DNA of 12,725 nucleotides from Leptolinea sp. UBA5203. Lineage in GTDB: Bacteria; Chloroflexota; Anaerolineae; Anaerolineales; Anaerolineaceae. The notes beneath the pieces were generated by a model. That model was not told where the DNA came from. It made no database searches and saw only the letters and a program-made list of their open reading frames with translations. Below, in pieces: positions 1-7,569 of this stretch (positions within the stretch are counted from its first letter, which is position 1; each line of letters starts with the position of its first letter). Position numbers and translations under genes: made by a program. The DNA is taken from assembly GCA_002412765.1 (NCBI GenBank), contig DHVR01000046.1, forward strand, positions 1 through 12,725. The letters run 5' to 3'.

Positions 1-91
1 GCGTCTGCATCCAGACCAGCCCGCACACCAGTGCGCCAGCCAGCATGCCTGCAAACAGGATCAAACCCACATAAAGCAATGTTTTTTTCAT
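1..91 (-). CDS. N-terminal fragment of a membrane-anchored or exported protein
   Basis: The first 30 codons of a minus-strand gene begin with ATG at position 91 and run off the left edge of the window. The peptide starts MKKTLLYVGLILFAGMLAGA, that is, two lysines followed by a hydrophobic stretch of about 20 residues. This is the look of an uncleaved signal anchor, a signal peptide or a first transmembrane helix. An AAGGGG ribosome site lies about six bases before the ATG. The stop codon of the upstream gene is only 9 bases before this start, so the two genes are almost certainly co-transcribed. Too little is visible to name a family. Confidence 0.6.
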   Translation of the reverse strand, partial: MKKTLLYVGLILFAGMLAGALVCGLVWMQT

Positions 92-100
92 AGTTTCCCC

Positions 101-796
101 TTAACGAACCGAAAATAGCAGCATCAGAAAGCCGATCAGCAGAAAGACAAATCCGCTCACTTCCTGCAAATAGGACTGCACACTTTGTTTCTCGCGGCAC
201 AGGCGCAGCAGGCTGAGCGCCAGGCACAGGCCTATACACACCAGCAAGGCCGTCAGCAGGAAAGCAGGTACAGGCTGTTTGAAACCAAATCCCCAGGCCA
301 GCATGAGCAGTAACAGGACTAAATTAATCAGGCGTACTCTGCCTTCCCAGGGTAAAACCAGCGGCAGAAAATGGATCCAACTGCGGCGGGTGATATAAAG
401 CAGGAAAAACAAACCGCTCAGGACCAGGAAAGTTTGCAACAGAACGGTCCAGATGGGCGCGGCGGAAAGATTCAAGCTAAATCCAGTGCCCAGCAGAAGG
501 GCATAGGCGAACAAAACCAGCCATTGCACAGAAGTTTTCAGCCAGTCCGGCATGGCTTCCACTTGGTGAGTTAGGAACGGAATTTTTAGAATCAACGGGA
601 TGAAAAGAAAGAGGATCAGTGGAACGGCCAGCAACAGGCCAATTAATGCTTCAGGACTTAACGGAACCTGGAGGGAACAACCCAGGCCAAAAGCCACAAA
701 GCCTGCCAGCACCGGCAGGATGAAATCAAAGAACCGTTTGCCCGCCAGGGTCGGATCGAAATTCAGACTGGCTGACCTTAATTTATTTTCAAGCAT
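101..796 (-). CDS. Hypothetical polytopic membrane protein, about seven transmembrane helices
   Basis: This 231-residue protein is almost entirely hydrophobic. I count about seven membrane segments, near residues 24-42, 50-71, 90-110, 115-134, 155-171, 176-198 and 212-229. The short connecting loops carry a few charges, for example RRSW near 137-140 and RLCREK near 198-203. I do not recognise the family and see no catalytic, ATP-binding or transporter signature. The start is supported by GAGGGG about eight bases before the ATG. The next gene, another apparent membrane or exported protein, begins 9 bases after the stop, so the two probably form an operon and might act together at the membrane. 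A plausible own promoter lies about 190 bases upstream, so it need not depend on the regulator gene before it. The gene is real on coding grounds; its function is unknown. Confidence 0.8.
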   Translation of the reverse strand: MLENKLRSASLNFDPTLAGKRFFDFILPVLAGFVAFGLGCSLQVPLSPEALIGLLLAVPLILFLFIPLILKIPFLTHQVEAMPDWLKTSVQWLVLFAYALLLGTGFSLNLSAAPIWTVLLQTFLVLSGLFFLLYITRRSWIHFLPLVLPWEGRVRLINLVLLLLMLAWGFGFKQPVPAFLLTALLVCIGLCLALSLLRLCREKQSVQSYLQEVSGFVFLLIGFLMLLFSVR

Positions 797-981
797 GCAC
801 CCATCCCCTCTGGTTTAAGCAACGCAAAAACCTGTCCGTGAAATCGGAATGAATTTTTTCCCTCCTACCAGTAACTACCTATATTGTTTTCGGGCTTGGT
901 CCCGACGGGTTATTTTTATGCTGTTTTTTCTTTGGGCGAATGCGCTGGTTTAGCCCCCAACTGCATGGTGTGCTGTTAAAA

Positions 982-1010
982 AGTTTATGCGTTTTTTACG
1001 CGGATGTCAA
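982..1010 (-). promoter_or_regulatory. Candidate sigma-70 type promoter for the membrane-protein pair
   Basis: Read on the minus strand, a perfect TTGACA (1005-1010) is followed by exactly 17 bases and then TAAACT (982-987), four of six matches to the -10 consensus. Transcription would start near 975 and give an untranslated leader of about 180 nt before the ATG at 796. A second TTGACA at 1015-1020 lacks a good -10 partner. The response regulator stop codon is just upstream at 1045, so this promoter would separate the membrane-protein genes from the two-component genes. Confidence 0.45.
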
Positions 1011-1044
1011 GCCATGTCAATTCTCAAATCTGTAAGCCACCCTC

Positions 1045-2238
1045 CTACCCCCGCATCATCCCCTTGATATAGGTTGTCCAACCCTCCAACCGTTTAGGAT
1101 CAATCACCGTTGCCAAATAGTTCATGTCTAAATTTGATTCGTATTTGGGTTTTTCTTCAAACTCGCACATATTCAATAGCCCATTCGCAATATGCAGCGC
1201 GGTGATGATGGTGCATCCTTTAGCCATTTGTTTGGCTGGCGCATGATGGTATAGGATCGCTTCAACAATGTTTGTCGGGATTCCCCAAATGCCAAGTAAA
1301 TAGGCCCCCATTTCAGCATGAGAGGTGTTTAGAATCTCATATTCCGTTGCGATTAAAACCCGCCGGGTTTGAAACCGCATCATACTGGCCATTTTCGGTA
1401 TTTTCAACTCTAGCAGTTTCCCAATATCATGTAAAATACCGGCCACCTGGGCATTTTCCTGCTCTTCTTTCGATAGGTCAAGCTCCTTGGCAATTTGTCT
1501 GGCGATGTTACTGACCAGCATGCTGTGATTCCAAAGATTGCGGATAGATACCGGCACATTTGCCCGGTTCTCATAATCGGAAAACACATGCGATGTCAAC
1601 ACCAATGCTTTGGTGGTATTCAAACCAATTAAGGAAATCGCGCGCTGTGGGTTGCTAATCTTATCGGACAGGCCAAAAAAAGCGGAATTAACCAGTTGTA
1701 ATACTTTCGCCGTCATGGCTGCATCCTGGGAAATAATATCCCCAACACTCTTCATGTTGGGTTCAGTGCTTTGTAATTCACCGATTAATTGATCATACAA
1801 TGCAGGCTTGCTGGGCAGGTTTTGGATACTGGTGATAATCCGAATCAGCCCAGGTTCAGATAAGGAATCTTTTAAACGGCATGCGCGCTCCACACTCTGA
1901 AAAATATGCTCCATCTCACACGGTTTTGGGAACATCTGATGAACGAGGTTTACTGATTGAATCGCCTGGAAATCACTGGTGTTTCCGGATAAAACAAACC
2001 TTAACACACCCGGGTAGTTTTCATTCACTTTTTCCAATAATGCCAATCCGTTCATCAATGGCATTAACAAATCCGTGATTACAGCATCAAATTCGGTTTT
2101 TCCAAGTTTACTTAAGGCTTCACTCCCCGATAACGCGAATTCCACATGCCATTGATCCTCATATTCATCAAGGGATCGGCTGAGCCCTTTTAAAATCAAA
2201 GGATCATCATCAACAAATAAAATGGTATGTTTAGTCAT
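1045..2238 (-). CDS. Response regulator: receiver domain fused to HDOD domain
   Basis: This 397-residue cytoplasmic protein is the likely partner of the kinase gene just upstream. The receiver domain spans about residues 5-120: the acidic pocket DDD at 10-12, the probable phosphoacceptor Asp56 in DAVITDLLMP, Ser84 in VLSG and Lys105 in the PKP motif are all present. From about residue 130 to 380 comes an HDOD output domain, a member of the HD-related signalling superfamily, with LPSKP at 141-145, a retained His-Asp pair at 270-271 in GILHDIGKL, SHAEMGAYLLG near 306-316 and a double His at 331-332. HDOD proteins usually relay signals by protein contact. Here several metal-binding type residues survive, so hydrolase activity cannot be excluded. 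The start ATG sits inside the kinase stop (ATGACTAA, 8-nt overlap) with an AGGAG ribosome site seven bases before it, which implies translational coupling. No strong terminator follows. Confidence 0.92.
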   Translation of the reverse strand: MTKHTILFVDDDPLILKGLSRSLDEYEDQWHVEFALSGSEALSKLGKTEFDAVITDLLMPLMNGLALLEKVNENYPGVLRFVLSGNTSDFQAIQSVNLVHQMFPKPCEMEHIFQSVERACRLKDSLSEPGLIRIITSIQNLPSKPALYDQLIGELQSTEPNMKSVGDIISQDAAMTAKVLQLVNSAFFGLSDKISNPQRAISLIGLNTTKALVLTSHVFSDYENRANVPVSIRNLWNHSMLVSNIARQIAKELDLSKEEQENAQVAGILHDIGKLLELKIPKMASMMRFQTRRVLIATEYEILNTSHAEMGAYLLGIWGIPTNIVEAILYHHAPAKQMAKGCTIITALHIANGLLNMCEFEEKPKYESNLDMNYLATVIDPKRLEGWTTYIKGMMRG

Positions 2239-4930
2239 CTTTTTGCTCCTGGCGATTTACAGGCAGCTCGATGATAAAGGTTGTTCCCTTCCCTGCTTCC
2301 GATTCCACGGAGATACACCCATTGTGCTTATTAACAATAATGTTATGAGCTAAATACAACCCCTGGCCAGTCCCTTTTCCCACACCTTTGGTGGTAAAGA
2401 AAGGATCAAAAACCCTGTCTTTGATGGTATCCGGAATGCCGTTACCCGTATCGGTAATAATGATGCATATCCAATCATTCTTGTTGATTGTTCGAATACT
2501 GATCCTTCCTTTTTGTCCTGGGGACTGGTCCACCACTTCCTGAATGGCTTGAGAAGAATTGACGATCATATTCAAAATCACCTGATTGATTTCATCGATC
2601 TGGCAATTCACCAGAGGTAAATCAGGGTCCAGTTCCAGGTCTAATTCTGCTATATATTTCCATTCGTTACGGGAGATAGTGACGGTCGTCTCAATGCCGT
2701 GGTTAATATCCGCCAATTTTTTCTCTTTTTGTGAAGGATGCGAGAACTCCCGCATGGCCAGCACAATTTTGCGCACGCGTTCCACCCCTGCCAGAGATTC
2801 CTCGATGGCATTGGGTATTTCTTTGATATACAAATTAACTTTACGGGGATCAGTCTGACCCTCCATTTGTTCCAAATCCTGCTGGGTATAGCTGTGATCC
2901 ACATGCTCATGCAGCCATTGTCGGTAAACCGTTATCGCGTCTACAAATTTAAAGAAGGAGCGGCTGAGATAGCGCAGGTTATCGCCCACATATTGTATGG
3001 GCGTGTTAATCTCATGGGCAATGCCGGATGCCAGTTGCCCAATGGATTCCATCTTTTGCGATAAAGCGGATTGGGTTTCTTGTTTTTGCTTCTGGGTGAT
3101 ATCCTGAAAAACAAGTACATGCCCGGAAATTGAATCATCCGTACCCAAAATAGGAGCGATTTGTCCATCAATGAGTTTCTTATCGCTCATTTTTGTCAAC
3201 AAAGTTGCTGTCCAGTAATTTTGGCTTTCTTTCAATAAATAATTCATTTCATATAGTTGTTCGATAATGTGAGTAGAAACATGCCAGGAATCGGGCAACA
3301 GGAGTCTAAATACAATTTCCAGCGAGTGATCCAGTACTTCGGCATCACTATACCCGATAATTTCTGTTGCTGCCTGGTTGATAAAAGTCACAAACCCTTC
3401 TTTATCGGTAGTGATAACGCCTTCGCTGATACTCATCAGGGTGGTATTAAGAATTTCTTTTTCCGTGTAAAGCAATTCCTGTATTATCTTACGCTGCCTT
3501 ATTTCTTCGACCATATTCTCCTGATTATTTTTTAATTTCGCTTCCATGAGCATATGTTCAGTGATGTCGCGTGAAATACCGATGGTGCCAATGATTTCGC
3601 CATCTTCATTGCGGAAAGGCATTTTCGTAGTGGCGACCCAGGTCTGATGTCCATCCGGCCAAATTTCCCTCTCCCCTTTATCAATGAGCGGCTCCCCACT
3701 TTGTATGATGTGTTGCTCATCCGCGTAAGCTTGTCGGGCATGATCTTCAGCAAAAAAATCAAAATCCGATTTTCCTTCAGCATACCTTGCGTCGCTGATT
3801 CCAAAACGGCTCGCCTGAGATTGGCTAATCCGAATAAATCGACCCTCGAGATCCTTAAAATAAATCATGTCCGCCGAATGGTCCAGCAGGGCTTTCATTA
3901 AGGTTTGTTCCTTTTCTAGCGCTTTAATATTTTGGCCCAAATTTGCCACCATTTTAGCAAAAGCGATACTCAGTGCATCTTCTTTAGATTTGGGGGTGAC
4001 TTCAACCGACAAATCCCCATTGGATATTCGTTCAGCAGCATCCGTGATCCTTCTGTGGTAGGTCACAATATGGTTAAAAGAAGTTGCCAACACCCCCAAC
4101 TCATCCAAACGCTTGATATGTGCTTGTTCAGAGACATCCCCCAAGGCAACCCGATTGGCAATCTGACTCAGTTCATTGACCAGTGTGATTGGTTTGGTGA
4201 CAAAATACGAAGCGATGGCAATTCCAAGAACCATTAACAAAGCAGCAAAACCAACCCGCATACTTGTAAAAGTAAGTTCCGCTTTGGCATTTTCTAATGA
4301 GAACAAAATGCGGAAAGCGCCCCAATGAAGACCGTTTACCATGATCGGAGCGGAAATATCCCACAAGATTTCTCCAGTATCCCGGTAATACGTCTGATGA
4401 AGATAAGGCTGTGTGTTTCTAGCGGCTGCCAGACCGGTTGCATCATTGAAGATGCGTTTCGTGCGATTGTTGACCAGATCGGTCTTTGGATCACCGGTCA
4501 GTGGTTGTGAATAAATAGAGTTGTGTGTCGGTAGATAGCCATTGATGTCCACGATCACGGCTGCGACGATATCAGGATCCAGCAGGTAGCCATCCTCAAT
4601 GGCAAGCATATTTTGATCAGTAAAATAATCATACGCAGTGTGATATTTGGGTGGGTCTGTACCTTCAATCAATACATACTGGGTATCAAATATTTGTTCT
4701 TCTGTAAGACGTCCGCTGGTAATCGCATCTTCCAGTATATGAGAGGCAGCCAGGGCGCCATTCATGGCCATGGTCTTCCCTTTCGTATGCAGGGCTTCTT
4801 CCGTAAAATAGCGCTGTGTTTCAATATCGTATACGACAAAAATCCCCAATAAAATTGTCATAATGATCACAATTAAAAATGCTGTGCGTCGACGGAGGCT
4901 GCTTTGTATCCAATGTATAAATCTTGCCAT
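2231..4930 (-). CDS. Membrane sensor histidine kinase with tandem HAMP and two PAS domains
   Basis: This 899-residue sensor kinase would autophosphorylate on histidine and pass the phosphate to the HDOD response regulator that overlaps its 3' end. Domains in order: a transmembrane helix at about 17-34; an extracytoplasmic sensor region of about 190 residues (35-223), possibly Cache-like; a second helix at about 225-245; a HAMP linker from about 246; a second HAMP-like stretch at about 295-336; a PAS/PAC domain at 345-460 (ending GISRDIT); a coiled linker; a second PAS at about 492-612; a dimerisation domain with phosphoacceptor His639 in GIAHEINTPIQ; then a Bergerat ATPase with the N box around Asn787-Asn791, DTGNGI at 827-832, FDPFFTTK at 841-848 and GKGTGQGL at 851-858. 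AAAGGA lies about eight bases before the ATG. The ligand cannot be told from sequence. The PAS domains show no obvious haem or flavin signature that I can recognise. Confidence 0.93.
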   Translation of the reverse strand: MARFIHWIQSSLRRRTAFLIVIIMTILLGIFVVYDIETQRYFTEEALHTKGKTMAMNGALAASHILEDAITSGRLTEEQIFDTQYVLIEGTDPPKYHTAYDYFTDQNMLAIEDGYLLDPDIVAAVIVDINGYLPTHNSIYSQPLTGDPKTDLVNNRTKRIFNDATGLAAARNTQPYLHQTYYRDTGEILWDISAPIMVNGLHWGAFRILFSLENAKAELTFTSMRVGFAALLMVLGIAIASYFVTKPITLVNELSQIANRVALGDVSEQAHIKRLDELGVLATSFNHIVTYHRRITDAAERISNGDLSVEVTPKSKEDALSIAFAKMVANLGQNIKALEKEQTLMKALLDHSADMIYFKDLEGRFIRISQSQASRFGISDARYAEGKSDFDFFAEDHARQAYADEQHIIQSGEPLIDKGEREIWPDGHQTWVATTKMPFRNEDGEIIGTIGISRDITEHMLMEAKLKNNQENMVEEIRQRKIIQELLYTEKEILNTTLMSISEGVITTDKEGFVTFINQAATEIIGYSDAEVLDHSLEIVFRLLLPDSWHVSTHIIEQLYEMNYLLKESQNYWTATLLTKMSDKKLIDGQIAPILGTDDSISGHVLVFQDITQKQKQETQSALSQKMESIGQLASGIAHEINTPIQYVGDNLRYLSRSFFKFVDAITVYRQWLHEHVDHSYTQQDLEQMEGQTDPRKVNLYIKEIPNAIEESLAGVERVRKIVLAMREFSHPSQKEKKLADINHGIETTVTISRNEWKYIAELDLELDPDLPLVNCQIDEINQVILNMIVNSSQAIQEVVDQSPGQKGRISIRTINKNDWICIIITDTGNGIPDTIKDRVFDPFFTTKGVGKGTGQGLYLAHNIIVNKHNGCISVESEAGKGTTFIIELPVNRQEQKDD

Positions 4931-5048
4931 CCGATTTTCCTTTAAGATATATAGTCAAGCATAAGTCTTTTTGAGAACTGCCAGCATAAATTGATCATTA
5001 ATATAAATTGCACAAGCATTAAGCACTGGAAATCCTTGCCGAGGAGTC

Positions 5049-5077
5049 TTGACAATCCTCAGATTAAATGCTATAAA
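5049..5077 (+). promoter_or_regulatory. Strong sigma-70 type promoter of the trp operon
   Basis: A perfect -35 box TTGACA (5049-5054) is followed by a 17-base spacer and the -10 box TATAAA (5072-5077, five of six matches). Transcription would start near 5084-5086, giving a leader of about 355 nt before trpE. That leaves just enough room for the complete T-box leader, which supports the call. Confidence 0.75.
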
Positions 5078-5316
5078 TTGACCAACAATTGAAAAGTAAG
5101 TTAAAAAGCTGTGAAGAGAAATAGTAAGCACAGGAAAGACGCTCCAGAGAATGGCTAGTTGATGAGAATGCCATGCGTACCCCGATGCTGAATGGTTCTC
5201 GGAGCTGCAGGGCGAAAGAAAATTCAAGTAGCCTGTGCCGGAACTGCCACCGTTATCTAGGCAAAGGGTATAACCGGTTTTGACCGACGTACCCCGCAAA
5301 GTGAGGCTGGCCTTTT

Positions 5317-5345
5317 ATCCCGTTGTCATCGCAACGGGATTTTTT
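5317..5345 (+). terminator. Perfect hairpin with T run inside the leader (Stem III or extra terminator)
   Basis: ATCCCGTTG (5317-5325) and CAACGGGAT (5332-5340) form a perfect 9-bp stem with a six-base loop, followed directly by a run of six T residues. On its own this would be called an intrinsic terminator. It lies upstream of the T-box motif, where T-box RNAs carry Stem III. An outer helix (5304-5311 with 5357-5364) could enclose it and make it the tip of a long Stem III. Whether it stops transcription is not knowable from sequence. Confidence 0.5.
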
Positions 5346-5385
5346 GTTAAAAAGCAGTCAGCCTAAATTGGGTGGCACCACGGGT

Positions 5386-5420
5386 AATCTCTCTCGTCCC
5401 ATTGGACAAGGGAGATTTTA
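5386..5420 (+). terminator. T-box regulated intrinsic terminator before trpE
   Basis: The arms 5386-5399 and 5404-5417 form a stem of 13 pairs with a single C-A mismatch and a four-base loop CATT, followed by TTTT, then A, then TTT. The U tract is modest. The upstream arm region, including CCCA at 5398-5401, could alternatively pair with TGGG of the T-box side, so antiterminator and terminator exclude each other. This is the expected attenuator: terminated with charged tRNA-Trp, read through with uncharged tRNA. Confidence 0.8.
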
Positions 5421-5442
5421 ATTTAACCGAGGAGTGAACCGG

Positions 5443-6927
5443 ATGCTTGCCGAAATCAACGCTGAAACAATAACAAAATTAAAACCTGTTGTGCGGACTC
5501 TGCCCGCCGACCTGGAAACCCCTACCTCCGTATACCTCAAACTGGCTGGAGATGGTCCGTCCTTTTTACTGGAATCGGTGAGTGGTGGGGAAAACCTGGC
5601 CCGCTATTCCTTTATTGGTGTACAACCGCGCAAAGCCTACGTGCTGCGCGGGCAAACCCTATCCATTCATCAAGAGGATGCTGTCATGCGACGGGAAGTA
5701 ACCGACCCGTTGACTGCCCTTTCGGACGAGCTGGCAGAAATGCACATGCAATCCATCCCCGGCCTGCCGCGTTTCGCCGGTGGGCTGGCGGGCTACCTGG
5801 GCTATGAGATGATGCGCTTCTTTGAACCCAGCGTGATCCTGCAAGCACACGCCAGCCTGCCGGATGCCATCTTCTTGATGACCGATACGGTGGTGGCCTT
5901 TGACCACGCCTACGGACGCATGATGCTGATTGCCACACCGCGCTCCGGCATGGATGAAGCGGATGCCCTGGCCGAAGCCAATACCCGCCTGGATGACTTA
6001 CAGGAAAAAATGGCAGGCCCCTTACCGCCTGCTCCCTCCTCCGTCAAACGGCCAGGGGCCGTGAATGTACCCGTTTCAATGCAATCCAACATGACCCGCG
6101 AACAGTATATGCAAGCTGTAATAGAAGCCAAGGAGCATATCGCTGCCGGGGATATTTTCCAACTGGCGCTATCGCAGCGCCTAAGCCGCGAAACCACAGC
6201 CGAGCCATTTGATATTTACCGTGCCTTACGGCGGCTGAACCCCTCCCCCTACATGTTTTATTTTAATTTCGGGTCTCTTGCAGGGGAGGAGCCCCTGCAG
6301 CTCATCGGGGCTTCCCCCGAGGTACATGTGCGTTTTGAACACGGCACGGCCGCCCTTCGTCCGATTGCCGGTACACGTCCGCGAGGCGCTTCCATTGATG
6401 AGGACGCCTTACTGGCAGCCGAGTTAATCGCCGATCCCAAGGAACGTGCCGAGCATGTCATGCTGATTGATCTGGCGCGTAACGATCTGGGTCGCGTATG
6501 TGAATACGGCAGTGTGCATGTAACTGATTTGATGCAGATTGAACGTTATTCGCACGTAATGCACATCGTCTCGCAGACCGAAGGGAAGTTGCGCCCAGAG
6601 ATGGATGCCTTCTCGCTGATGAAGGCAACATTTCCGGCTGGTACGGTCAGTGGTGCGCCCAAGATTCGCGCCATGCAGATCATCGACGAGTTGGAAGGTC
6701 AGCCGCGCGGCACCTACGCCGGGGCGGTGGGCTATTTCGGAGCCGACGGCAGCATGGATACCTGCATTGCCATCCGTACGCTGGTCATGCAGGGGAAAAC
6801 GATCTCTGTGCAAGCTGGCGCCGGTATTGTTGCAGATTCCGACCCCGCCAGCGAATATCAGGAAACGATAAATAAAGCATGTGCCCTGGCTCAAGCCGTG
6901 GACATGGCTGAACAGGAGAGTGCATGA
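5443..6927 (+). CDS. trpE: Anthranilate synthase component I
   Basis: TrpE converts chorismate to anthranilate using ammonia delivered by TrpG, the committed step of tryptophan synthesis in the cytoplasm. I choose ATG 5443 (494 residues): GAGGAG at 5429-5434 is eight bases before it, while the in-frame GTG at 5434 lies inside that ribosome site. The allosteric tryptophan pocket is intact, with LLES at 42-45, RYSFIG at 54-59 and NPSPYM at 266-271, so feedback inhibition is expected. The catalytic half carries GASPE at 289-293, PIAGT at 307-311, the LIDLARNDLG stretch around 341-350, His371 in YSHVMH, TFPAGTVSGAPK at 396-407 and a C-terminal GAGIVADSDP stretch. Length and motifs are typical of TrpE rather than PabB. 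It is first in the operon, directly behind the T-box leader, and is separated from trpG by 30 nt. Confidence 0.97.
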   Translation: MLAEINAETITKLKPVVRTLPADLETPTSVYLKLAGDGPSFLLESVSGGENLARYSFIGVQPRKAYVLRGQTLSIHQEDAVMRREVTDPLTALSDELAEMHMQSIPGLPRFAGGLAGYLGYEMMRFFEPSVILQAHASLPDAIFLMTDTVVAFDHAYGRMMLIATPRSGMDEADALAEANTRLDDLQEKMAGPLPPAPSSVKRPGAVNVPVSMQSNMTREQYMQAVIEAKEHIAAGDIFQLALSQRLSRETTAEPFDIYRALRRLNPSPYMFYFNFGSLAGEEPLQLIGASPEVHVRFEHGTAALRPIAGTRPRGASIDEDALLAAELIADPKERAEHVMLIDLARNDLGRVCEYGSVHVTDLMQIERYSHVMHIVSQTEGKLRPEMDAFSLMKATFPAGTVSGAPKIRAMQIIDELEGQPRGTYAGAVGYFGADGSMDTCIAIRTLVMQGKTISVQAGAGIVADSDPASEYQETINKACALAQAVDMAEQESA

Positions 6928-6974
6928 TGTTGAATCAGGAAATTGTACGAGGGAACTATGCTGGCATTAATTGA
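6924..6974 (+). other. Possible 16-codon coupling mini-ORF across the trpE/trpG junction
   Basis: ATG at 6924 overlaps the trpE stop (ATGA), has AGGAG five to six bases before it, and opens a frame encoding MMLNQEIVRGNYAGIN that ends with TGA at 6972-6974, 14 bases beyond the trpG start codon. It is in a different frame from trpG. It could carry ribosomes from trpE into the trpG start region, or it may be chance. No homology is recognisable at this length. Confidence 0.25.
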
Positions 6975-7569
6975 TAATTACGATTCATTTACCTATAATC
7001 TGGCGCAATATTTGGGCGAATTGGGCCAGGACGTGCAGGTGTTCCGTAACGATGTTCTGAGCGTGACGGAATTGGCTGCCCTTGCCCCGGATGCCATTGT
7101 GATCTCTCCCGGTCCGGGTGACCCGGACAACGCCGGGGTCTCCTGCGAGGTCATCCGCCAGTTGGGCCCGCGTATTCCCATCTTGGGGGTGTGTCTGGGC
7201 CACCAATGTATTGGGCAAGTGTTCGGCGGGCAGGTGCTGCGTGCGCCTTATGTGATGCATGGAAAGACATCGGAGATTTTTCATCACGGCATGGATGTGT
7301 TTGCCGGAATCCCCAATCCGTTTCAAGCCACGCGCTATCATTCCCTGGTCGTAGCCGAACCTTTGCCGGATGTATTACACGCCACGGCACATACCGCCGA
7401 CGGCATATTAATGGCACTGCGCCATCGCAACTATCCCATTTTTGGCGTGCAATTCCATCCCGAATCTATTTTGACTGAGAGTGGAAAAAACTTACTAAAG
7501 AATTTTTTGCAAATCGCGGACGCACAGGCGAGCGAACTTGTTGACTTGGAGGAAATAATCCATGCTTAA
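6958..7569 (+). CDS. trpG: Anthranilate synthase component II (glutamine amidotransferase)
   Basis: TrpG hydrolyses glutamine and passes ammonia to TrpE. This is a class I glutamine amidotransferase of 203 residues, the usual size for an unfused TrpG. It begins MLALIDNYDSFTYNL, the classic start of the family, and contains PGPGDP at 51-56, the nucleophile Cys79 in GVCLGHQCIG, and the His167/Glu169 pair in FGVQFHPES. ATG 6958 is preferred over the in-frame TTG 6943 because GAGGGA is four to five bases before it and the family consensus starts here. There is no TrpD or TrpC fusion. Such subunits sometimes also serve PabB; its place beside trpE makes the tryptophan role primary. It overlaps trpD by 8 nt. 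Confidence 0.96.
   Translation: MLALIDNYDSFTYNLAQYLGELGQDVQVFRNDVLSVTELAALAPDAIVISPGPGDPDNAGVSCEVIRQLGPRIPILGVCLGHQCIGQVFGGQVLRAPYVMHGKTSEIFHHGMDVFAGIPNPFQATRYHSLVVAEPLPDVLHATAHTADGILMALRHRNYPIFGVQFHPESILTESGKNLLKNFLQIADAQASELVDLEEIIHA

Larger units (their letters stand above)
5105..5420 (+). promoter_or_regulatory. T-box riboswitch (tRNA-Trp sensing) controlling the trp operon
   Basis: This leader RNA should bind tRNA-Trp and read its charging state. The landmarks appear in the right order. They are an AGTA element near 5123-5126; the Stem I distal motifs AGAGA (5146-5150) and GTTGATGAGA (5158-5167), closed by atggc/gccat; GAA then the specifier TGG at 5193-5195; GGAGC at 5201-5205, which can pair with gctcc at 5141-5145; AGTAG near 5227-5231; and the Stem II CCGTTATC near 5250-5257. 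The 14-base T-box is gggtggcaccacgg at 5370-5383. Its TGGC bulge (5373-5376) would pair with a GCCA acceptor end, as expected for bacterial tRNA-Trp. A helix gcacagg/cctgtgc (5128-5134 with 5232-5238) closes the Stem I region. The base after the specifier is T, where a purine is usual. Start and internal pairings are approximate; the identification itself is firm. Confidence 0.92.

Noticed and set aside
889..920. Small hairpin tcggg/cccga as a terminator for the two-component genes
   Set aside because: Only five pairs, and no adjacent T run on the minus strand (the hairpin is followed by A residues).
4955..5299. Open frame of 114 codons on the minus strand in the trp leader
   Set aside because: It is antisense to the T-box RNA, whose structured sequence explains the region, and it has no recognisable domain.
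5434..5442. GTG start for trpE, three codons upstream
   Set aside because: The GTG lies within the ribosome site itself; ATG 5443 has correct spacing.
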